Below are positions 1 through 6,649 of a stretch of 37,101 nucleotides of DNA, one piece after another. The DNA comes from Methanobacteriota archaeon. Lineage in GTDB: Archaea > Thermoplasmatota > Poseidoniia > MGIII > CG-Epi1. Each line of letters opens with the position of its first letter. Within the stretch, counting starts at the first letter, position 1. Under the pieces are notes generated by a model, which was given only the letters and a program-made list of their open reading frames with translations, was not told where the DNA came from and ran no database searches. The position numbers were made by a program, and so were the translations under genes. The DNA is taken from NCBI GenBank assembly GCA_002687355.1, contig NYZZ01000018.1:1-37101 (forward strand), given 5' to 3'.

Positions 1-1
1 A

Positions 2-217
2 CTCTTCGTGCTGACTGACATGCCTCGCCGCGTCTACATCTACGATGAGGCGACCTGGGAACTCTACAACCTCGTGGCCACAATTGGCGCCGTAATTGCC
101 TTCCTGGCACAACTGGTTTTCCTCTATAACCTTGTCAGGAGTTTGAGTCACGGCGAGCAGGCAGGTAGTAACCCCTGGGGCGCCAGCACACTGGAATGGA
201 GTGATTCTGATGGATGA
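2..217 (+). CDS. Heme-copper (cytochrome c type) oxidase subunit I, C-terminal fragment (truncated by window start)
   Basis: Reading frame is open to the window edge (LFVLTDMPRRVYIYDE...); ends ...NPWGASTLEWSDSDG, the typical CoxI C-terminal motif NPWGA-TLEW. Confidence 0.85.
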   Translation, partial: LFVLTDMPRRVYIYDEATWELYNLVATIGAVIAFLAQLVFLYNLVRSLSHGEQAGSNPWGASTLEWSDSDG

Positions 218-1292
218 AGTCCCACTCCGGGGCACCCATCACGTAGAACTCTGGGTTGGTAACGCCAAGCAGGCTGCCTATTACTACCGTAAGGCGTTTG
301 GCTTCTCACAGATAGCCTACTCCGGACTGGAAACTGGCAACCGCGAAAATACGTCGTACGTACTTGAGCAAGGCAAGATCAAGCTAGTCCTGACAACACC
401 CCTCAGCAGCAATAATAGGATTACGAACCACCTCAGGAAGCATGGTGACGGAGTACGAGACATCGCGTTCCACGTTGACGACGTGGAGAGCTGCTTCAAG
501 ACAGTCGTAGAAAACGGCGCGGAACCGCTGGCCGGCCCGCATGAGTTGGTGGGTGAACATGGAATTGTCGCTAAGGCCACCATCAAAACCTACGGTGATG
601 TCGTACATTCGTTCATCTGCGATGAAAACTACGATGGTGTTTTCATCCCCGGATTCCGAGAAGATTCCGAGACCGAATACTCCTTCGGCTTCAAATTCAT
701 AGATCATATCGTTGGTAACGTCGAGAAGGGGCAGATGAATCACTGGGCCGGCTTCTATGCTGACGTGCTCGGCTTTACACAACTAATTCACTTTACAGAC
801 AAAGATATCTCGACGAAATACAGCGCGCTAATGTCAAAGGTTATGCAGAACAGCAATAAATACATCAAGTTCCCGATTAACGAACCGGCCGATGGACTGA
901 ATAAATCGCAGATTCAGGAATTCCTAGACTACTACGGAGGTCCCGGTTCACAGCATATTGCACTCCTCACAGATGATATTGTGCATACTTGCACCCAGAT
1001 GAGGAATGCTGGAGTCGAGTTCCTGGAAATTCCCGATGCCTACTATGATGTTCTAAAAGAGCGAGTTGGCGATATTGAAGAGGACATCGAGATACTACGC
1101 CAGTTGGGCATCTTAGTGGATCGTGCCGGCGAGGGCTACCTGCTACAGCTCTTCACCAAGCCGGTCCAGGACCGACCGACCCTCTTCTACGAGATTATCC
1201 AGAGGAAAGGAAGCGATGGCTTTGGGCAGGGCAACTTCCAGGCACTCTTCGACTCAATCGAACATGAGCAGGGATTACGGGGGAATTTATGA
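210..1292 (+). CDS. hppD: 4-hydroxyphenylpyruvate dioxygenase, copy 1
   Basis: [60 protein letters not shown]; Fe ligands H/H/E retained. ATG at 210 preferred over GTG 201; overlaps the end of the oxidase gene. Confidence 0.92.
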   Translation: MDEVPLRGTHHVELWVGNAKQAAYYYRKAFGFSQIAYSGLETGNRENTSYVLEQGKIKLVLTTPLSSNNRITNHLRKHGDGVRDIAFHVDDVESCFKTVVENGAEPLAGPHELVGEHGIVAKATIKTYGDVVHSFICDENYDGVFIPGFREDSETEYSFGFKFIDHIVGNVEKGQMNHWAGFYADVLGFTQLIHFTDKDISTKYSALMSKVMQNSNKYIKFPINEPADGLNKSQIQEFLDYYGGPGSQHIALLTDDIVHTCTQMRNAGVEFLEIPDAYYDVLKERVGDIEEDIEILRQLGILVDRAGEGYLLQLFTKPVQDRPTLFYEIIQRKGSDGFGQGNFQALFDSIEHEQGLRGNL

Positions 1293-1879
1293 TGGTCCGT
1301 TCTTCTAGCATAGACAATGGGCGCTTAGAATACACTCTGAGTCCGAAGATTAAGAGGATTCATCATGTGGCATATCGTTGCAAGGATGCCAAAGAAACTG
1401 TCGAATTCTACCAGGATTTACTCAACATGGATTTTCAATTGGCTATCGCTGAGAATAAAGTTCCATCGACAAAAGAACCTGATCCTTACATGCACGTATT
1501 TCTGAACGCAGGCAATGGGAGTGTGCTGGCCTTCTTCGAGCTTCCCAACTCACCGCCTATGGGGAAAGATCCGGCCACACCGGAATGGGTGCAGCACATC
1601 GCCTTCGAGGTTACATCTGGAGATGAACAGCTGGAAATCAAGTTTAAGGCTGAAACACGCGGACTTGAGGTGTTGGGACCGATAGACCACCAGATTTTCC
1701 AGTCAATCTATTTCTTCGACCCAAGCGGACATCGGATTGAGATAGCGACAAATACACGGACTGAGAAAGATTTGCAGCGGCTTAATGCAGTCGCGGAAGA
1801 AATGCTGGAGGAGTGGGACCGGACTAAGCGAGCTCCGCGGCACGCTGCCTGGCTACACGAGAAGGAATTCAAGAACTAA
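1289..1879 (+). CDS. VOC superfamily (glyoxalase/extradiol dioxygenase-like) metalloprotein
   Basis: IHHVAYRCKDAKETVEFYQDLL...VQHIAFEV...YFFDPSGHRIEIATNT; ATGA overlap with the preceding HPPD stop. Confidence 0.85.
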   Translation: MMVRSSSIDNGRLEYTLSPKIKRIHHVAYRCKDAKETVEFYQDLLNMDFQLAIAENKVPSTKEPDPYMHVFLNAGNGSVLAFFELPNSPPMGKDPATPEWVQHIAFEVTSGDEQLEIKFKAETRGLEVLGPIDHQIFQSIYFFDPSGHRIEIATNTRTEKDLQRLNAVAEEMLEEWDRTKRAPRHAAWLHEKEFKN

Positions 1880-2204
1880 CAGATGAGTTCGAGGGAAGAC
1901 TGTAGTATCTGCGCGCCTCTGCTAGCTTGTGTCCTGATAATTGTTGTAGATTCGGCCATAACGGAATGGGTGCAGTACATCGCCTTCGATGTTGCATCCG
2001 GAGAGGAACAGCTGAAAATCCAGTCTAGGGCTGAAATGCACGGACTTGAAGTGGTGGGACCGATAGACCAGCAGATTTTCCAGTCAATCTATTTCTTCGA
2101 CCCGAACGAACACAAAGTGAAAATTGCGGCAAACACATGAATTCGAGGGAAGACTGTAGTATCTGCAGGCTCCTGCTAGCTTGGGTCCTGATAATTGCTG
2201 TGGC
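1581..2204 (+). repeat. Imperfect tandem duplication (offset about 391 bp) with an internal deletion in the second copy
   Basis: cggaatgggtgcag at 1581 recurs at 1972 (offset 391); atgaRttcgagggaagactgtagtatctgc at 1883 recurs at 2137 (offset 254); the difference implies about 137 bp lost. Confidence 0.85.
1883..2140 (+). pseudogene. Chimeric remnant: N-terminus copied from the following gene fused to the C-terminal part of the VOC gene
   Basis: MSSREDCSIC..LLA.VLII matches the start of the 2137 ORF; TEWVQYIAFDVASGEEQLKIQ...FQSIYFFDPNEHKVKIAANT matches VOC residues from about nt 1581; metal-ligand positions H->Y and E->K changed. Confidence 0.75.
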
Positions 2205-2769
2205 AGTTATCACGTTCCCGGACGCTAGTTCCTACAGTGATGGGATTTCGGTTGATGACTCAAAGAATGGATGCGTATGCCACAGTAGCTCGCCAGCTAG
2301 TGACCTCACGGTGACGCTTTCGGGACTGCCCGCTACGTATGATACTGGAGTCAGCTACAATCTGACAGTTACGCTGTTTGGTGGTCCCGAGGTCACGTCA
2401 GATTCGACAAACCAAGGAGGCTTCAACCTCAAGACAAGCGCTGGTGACCTTTCTTCAGTGGATTCGAACACACAAGAAATGGAAGATAGCTCGTTAACCC
2501 ATAACTCGGAAGGCAACAACCAGCGGAGCTGGGAAGTCGAATGGATTGCCCCCCATGATGATTCGTTGAGCGTTAGCTTCCTGTTGAGAGGGAACGCCGT
2601 GAATGGAGATGGTGAACAAAGCGAGGAAGATTACTGGAACGAAGCCGAATATAGTAGCAAGGGCAGTAATTACAAGGAGGCGAATTCAGCCACTCCCAGC
2701 GTCACAATTTCGCTGGCCGTAGTGGCAATTGCTGCTGTGGCCGCTGCCCGGAGGGAACTTCTAGAATGA
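2137..2769 (+). CDS. Secreted, membrane-anchored protein with Reeler/choice-of-anchor-V-like domain
   Basis: N-terminal hydrophobic segment, NGCVCHSSSPASDLTVTLSGLPATYDTGVSYNLTVTL..., GNAVNGDGEQSEEDYWNE, C-terminal TM followed by ARR. Confidence 0.65.
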   Translation: MNSREDCSICRLLLAWVLIIAVAVITFPDASSYSDGISVDDSKNGCVCHSSSPASDLTVTLSGLPATYDTGVSYNLTVTLFGGPEVTSDSTNQGGFNLKTSAGDLSSVDSNTQEMEDSSLTHNSEGNNQRSWEVEWIAPHDDSLSVSFLLRGNAVNGDGEQSEEDYWNEAEYSSKGSNYKEANSATPSVTISLAVVAIAAVAAARRELLE

Positions 2770-2798
2770 GACAAACCGGACACCCCAGGGAGACAAGT

Positions 2799-2821
2799 CG
2801 GGGGTCGAGTTGCGTCCCCCG
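2799..2821. terminator. Possible stem-loop in intergenic region
   Basis: CGGGGG-tcgagttgcgt-CCCCCG, 6-bp perfect GC stem, 11-nt loop, about 30 nt past the 2769 stop; function uncertain. Confidence 0.3.
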
Positions 2822-2971
2822 GCCCTCCCAAACAAATCGGATTTAAGTCCTCAGTATTACCCTCGCTATCTTGAGTGAACCTCGTGTATCGGCAGTTAAT
2901 GCCATCTTGTCAGCGACTTCGGCACAGTCACTCTTAAAACCCACAACTGGCAGGGCGGCTGCGGTGACAAC

Positions 2972-4645
2972 ATGCGCACCTACCTAACTCTGGCCATCCT
3001 CTTCGCGGGGATGGCAATGCTCGGCTCCGCACAGGCGGATAACTACGAAATACACATCGATAATTTCGAGTTCACACCTAATGACATAACTATCGTTGCC
3101 GGCGATTCAGTGACCTGGTACAACGATGACAGTGCGTCGCACACCGTCGAAAGTGACGATAACGAATTCAGTTCAGGGAACATGAATACCGGGGACGATT
3201 TTCCCTATATGTTCGATGTGGCTGGCAATTACAGCTACCATTGCGACCATCACTCCTCAATGACCGGTGTTGTCAACGTTGAAAAAGAGGAGGAAGAACC
3301 GGTTGATACGGACGAAGATGGCCTCTCGGACGATGAGGAAGAAGAGCGGGGAACCGACCCGAACGACCCAGACACTGACGGGGATGGCGTCAGCGATTAC
3401 GATGAAGTCATCTGGGGAATTGACCCCCTGAATCCTGATACGGATGGGGATGGCCTCAATGACACTGAAGGATCTGTGTACGGGACCGAACCCGCACTGT
3501 ACGATACTGATGGGGACGGATTTGGCGATGGGGAAGAAGTCTGGAGCGGTACCGACCCTAATGATTCTGAAGACTACCCTGAGGATCAAGGTGGTTTTGA
3601 CTTTGACCCCGTATTCACCGAGCTGGAAATGATTATGGAGACTGTCACCAACGGAGAGCTTACGGCAACAGCCGAGCTTGATGCTCAGGCGGCCAACGAA
3701 TTGCGCTACGGTATCTGGTGGTTGTACGAAACCCTGACCGAAGGTGACATGGATGAAACTAATGCAAGCATTGACCAGACCATGGTGGCAGCATTCAATG
3801 CCTTCATGTCTGGAGGGCAGGCGGAAGTGGACTCAGGCTTCCAGCTCAATGGAGTCAACGCAACGGTGGGTCCGGGAATGCCTACTGTTACTCCAATGGA
3901 TGCGCTGCTCGGCACTCTGGCCGACAACGAAAATGAAACTATGACAATCACGATGTCGCAGACGCTGAGCTTCAATGTCACAGATCCTGGCGACAGCCCA
4001 ACCTACTTCTTTGAGGGCGATGACGCTGGTGATGACGAAAGCCTCCCAGTAGAGCTGAATTATCGATTTGTAGCGCCCGGGGAGTGGGTTGTTGCCTCCG
4101 CTGAAGGCACAAATATTACCATCAATATTGTCAATGGGGTAACTGCCGAGTTCTTACTACCAGCTGGAACATCAGTACCTGATGTCACTATCACACTTGA
4201 AGAACAGGCACCGGCACCTTATGACTGCGAGGATGCAGCGACCCACTGCATTAGCCTAAACGACGACATGACGTTCACACCAAACAAACTGTCAGTAAGT
4301 AAGGGCGACACGGTGGTTTTCGTCTGGGAAGGGAATGCCGACGTACACAATGTTGCGGAAGTTAATGGTGCTAATGATATCGACTACAACGACGGATTCC
4401 GTTCAGGCAATCCAACCTCGGATGATGGCTACTGGATACTCCCAGCCGAAGAAACTGCTGTCGGGGGGACCCTCTACTATGTATGCGAACCGCACGCCAT
4501 GATGGATATGCGTGGCAGTATCACCGTCGGTGAACTGCCGGACGATGAGGGGGAACTGCTCGATGAGGATAGCGGGCTTCCCGGACCAGGGGCTGTGTTT
4601 GCAGGCGCTGCCATTATCGGCGCCGCATTGCGCCGCCGTCGTTAG
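2972..4645 (+). CDS. Secreted blue-copper protein: cupredoxin - thrombospondin type-3 repeats - unknown domain - cupredoxin - archaeosortase-type tail
   Basis: Signal peptide; [15 protein letters not shown] and [16 protein letters not shown] (type-1 Cu ligands H, C, H, M in each); DTDGDG.xD repeats; C-terminus [23 protein letters not shown]. Confidence 0.85.
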   Translation: MRTYLTLAILFAGMAMLGSAQADNYEIHIDNFEFTPNDITIVAGDSVTWYNDDSASHTVESDDNEFSSGNMNTGDDFPYMFDVAGNYSYHCDHHSSMTGVVNVEKEEEEPVDTDEDGLSDDEEEERGTDPNDPDTDGDGVSDYDEVIWGIDPLNPDTDGDGLNDTEGSVYGTEPALYDTDGDGFGDGEEVWSGTDPNDSEDYPEDQGGFDFDPVFTELEMIMETVTNGELTATAELDAQAANELRYGIWWLYETLTEGDMDETNASIDQTMVAAFNAFMSGGQAEVDSGFQLNGVNATVGPGMPTVTPMDALLGTLADNENETMTITMSQTLSFNVTDPGDSPTYFFEGDDAGDDESLPVELNYRFVAPGEWVVASAEGTNITINIVNGVTAEFLLPAGTSVPDVTITLEEQAPAPYDCEDAATHCISLNDDMTFTPNKLSVSKGDTVVFVWEGNADVHNVAEVNGANDIDYNDGFRSGNPTSDDGYWILPAEETAVGGTLYYVCEPHAMMDMRGSITVGELPDDEGELLDEDSGLPGPGAVFAGAAIIGAALRRRR

Positions 4646-4680
4646 GCGTATTCCAAAATAGCCCCTGCACCTGCGACCCC

Positions 4681-5025
4681 GTGAGCGACTGCCTCTTCTG
4701 CAAGATTCGCGACGGGGAGATTCCGGGAGACCTGGTCTACGAGGGCGACTCGGTGCTGGCGTTCAACGACATCAATCCTCAGGCACCGACGCACGTGCTC
4801 ATCATACCGCGTGAGCACATCGCGACGCTCAACGATTTAGAGCCAAAACACAGTGATGTAGTAGGTGAAATGCACCTCGTAGCGCAGCAGATAGCGCGCG
4901 AGCGGGACCATGCAGAGGACGGCTACCGCACGGTCTTCAACTGCAACGCTGCGGCAGGACAGACTGTGTTTCACATCCATTTGCACCTGCTCGGTGGACG
5001 CAATTTGGGCTGGCCACCTGGTTAA
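4681..5025 (+). CDS. HIT family protein
   Basis: CLFCKIRDGEIPG...HIHLHLLGGR histidine-triad motif; GTG start; AT-rich TATA-like ccaaaata about 25 nt upstream. Confidence 0.93.
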   Translation: MSDCLFCKIRDGEIPGDLVYEGDSVLAFNDINPQAPTHVLIIPREHIATLNDLEPKHSDVVGEMHLVAQQIARERDHAEDGYRTVFNCNAAAGQTVFHIHLHLLGGRNLGWPPG

Positions 5026-5043
5026 ATAGTAGTCGTCGAGAAC

Positions 5044-5478
5044 TCAGGCTACTCCGCCACCCATCTCGATGACGCGTTCCCAATGCTCATCCGAGACTGG
5101 CATTACTGATAGTCTGCCGTATTTCACGAGATGGAATTCGACGAACTCCGGCTGCGACTTGACGTGTGCCAGCGTTACCGGTTCCCTCAGTGCAGCCTTG
5201 TGTGCGACATCCACGACTGCCAAGCGATCTTCCTTTTCGACCCCGCAGTCGCAGCCTGCCTGCCAGTGCGGGTAGGGCTCACTCTCGACAGTGACTATCC
5301 CGCGCACACAGCGATCGCTGCCCGTGTGGTAGAAGAACGCCTCATCACCAGACTGGCACTGTCGCAGGAACTTGAGAGCCCAGTTGTTGCCTATCCCAGT
5401 CCAGCGAATGGTGCGATCATTCTCCATCTGCTCCCAGCTGTAGCTGGACGGTTCGGTCTTCAGCAACCAGCGCGCCAT
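5044..5478 (-). CDS. EVE domain-containing protein (THYN1-like)
   Basis: MARWLLKTEPSSYSWEQM...WTGIGNNWALKFLRQCQSGDEAFFYHTG...GIVTV. Confidence 0.88.
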   Translation of the reverse strand: MARWLLKTEPSSYSWEQMENDRTIRWTGIGNNWALKFLRQCQSGDEAFFYHTGSDRCVRGIVTVESEPYPHWQAGCDCGVEKEDRLAVVDVAHKAALREPVTLAHVKSQPEFVEFHLVKYGRLSVMPVSDEHWERVIEMGGGVA

Positions 5479-5518
5479 TCAATCCTCGTTGACCGGTGAG
5501 TATTCATCTTCTTTTTCT

Positions 5519-5854
5519 TCAGCCAAAGCCGCCGCCGAAATTGGAGTGGACGGAATCGTCGTGGCCGCCACCGCCGTCATCCTCATCATCGTCCTCAAAA
5601 TCTGGTACTCTGGGCCTTTCGTCCTCAGAATCTGGTATTCCATCACCATCGATGTCACCTTTACCACCTTCTTCCAGAGGTCCTTCAACTTTATTTTCAC
5701 CAGAGTCTTCCGCTGCAGGTGCGCCTTCAGCGACGCCTTCGTCGAATGCTGCTTTCGACTGACCCATGCTCTTGGCGAGCTCGGGCAGTTTCTTCGCGCC
5801 GAAGAGCAGCACGATGATACCGCCGATAATGAGAGCTTCAGTGGTGCCGAACAT
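5519..5854 (-). CDS. tatA: Twin-arginine translocase TatA/E with long acidic Asp/Gly-rich tail
   Basis: MFGTTEALIIGGIIVLLFGAKKLPELAKSMGQSKAAF is diagnostic for TatA; tail GDIDGDGIPDSEDE...DDDEDDGGGG. Confidence 0.9.
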   Translation of the reverse strand: MFGTTEALIIGGIIVLLFGAKKLPELAKSMGQSKAAFDEGVAEGAPAAEDSGENKVEGPLEEGGKGDIDGDGIPDSEDERPRVPDFEDDDEDDGGGGHDDSVHSNFGGGFG

Positions 5855-5874
5855 AGTCTCCCAGCCAGTGGGGG

Positions 5875-6636
5875 GTGATTACTGTTTCGGACGCAAGCGC
5901 TAAACTGCGCGCAGGCTGGCAGCCCGTGGACCGTGACGCATGGGCAACCGCTGCCGAGAGCATACAGCGGCACACCGCGCTGCACCTGCTGCTGGCTGGA
6001 ACATTGTTCCTGGGCATGTTCGAACTATCGCCTGCGCTGTTGACCGAGCTGCGCGACCGCCTCCTGCCGCAGGACGCGACGCTGGTCTACCTCTCGCCGG
6101 CGGAATACATGCTGCTGCGCTTCCGGCTCGCTGGATACGCAGCCATCTGCGGACTGGCTCTAACCACCGGCATTGACGCGTGGAGTACCTTGCGAGGGCG
6201 CCTGACAGCGGGCAGGGCTGGCATCGGCTCTGTGGCGATGGTGTTGCTAACAGCGCTGGCGCTCTTTGCGGTTGGTGTCGCGTATGCACAACTGCTGATG
6301 CTACCGCTAGTACTGGAGTACCTGCATGGCGATGCGGCGGCGGCTGGCTTCGCCTCAACCTACTCCCTGAGTGCATTCTACTCGTTCATACTGTTGTTGA
6401 CTGTATCTCTTGGTATCGCGTTCGAGCTGCCGCTGGTGGTACTTCTGGTGCTGCGGCTCGAGCTGGCGACTGGCGCACAACTGGCGCACTACCGGCGGCA
6501 CCTCGCCGTCGCCTTCTTCGTGCTGGCAGCACTCATCACGCCGCCCGATGTCATCTCGCAGTTCCTGCTGGCCGTGCCACTGCTGCTGCTGTTCGAGCTA
6601 TCGCTAGTGGTAGGACGATTCGCCGGCAAGGGCTAA
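5875..6636 (+). CDS. tatC: Twin-arginine translocase subunit TatC (start may be GTG 5875 or GTG 5926)
   Basis: Polytopic; LSPAEYMLLRFRLAGYA..., ITPPDVISQFLLAVPLLLLFELSL is diagnostic for TatC. Confidence 0.85.
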   Translation: MITVSDASAKLRAGWQPVDRDAWATAAESIQRHTALHLLLAGTLFLGMFELSPALLTELRDRLLPQDATLVYLSPAEYMLLRFRLAGYAAICGLALTTGIDAWSTLRGRLTAGRAGIGSVAMVLLTALALFAVGVAYAQLLMLPLVLEYLHGDAAAAGFASTYSLSAFYSFILLLTVSLGIAFELPLVVLLVLRLELATGAQLAHYRRHLAVAFFVLAALITPPDVISQFLLAVPLLLLFELSLVVGRFAGKG

Positions 6637-6649
6637 ATCGCCGGGGCGC

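Noticed and set aside
2799-2821. GC stem-loop considered as tRNA or CRISPR-like element
   Set aside because: Only one 6-bp stem, no cloverleaf and no repeats.
2766-2846. 26-aa ORF MRQTGHPRETSRGSSCVPRPSQTNRI starting in the ATGA of the 2769 stop
   Set aside because: Includes the GC hairpin and is composition-biased; no support beyond the overlap.
1-4650. Possible horizontally acquired island (apparently lower GC)
   Set aside because: Only a visual impression; no integrase, tRNA or direct-repeat boundary seen. Needs GC and codon-usage computation.
5489-5878. 129-aa and 88-aa plus-strand ORFs antisense to tatA
   Set aside because: Ser/Pro-rich shadow of the TatA acidic tail; the real gene is on the minus strand.
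5479-5985. 168-aa minus-strand ORF overlapping tatA and the tatC start
   Set aside because: Out of frame with the clear TatA ORF on the same strand; low-complexity and no recognisable motif.
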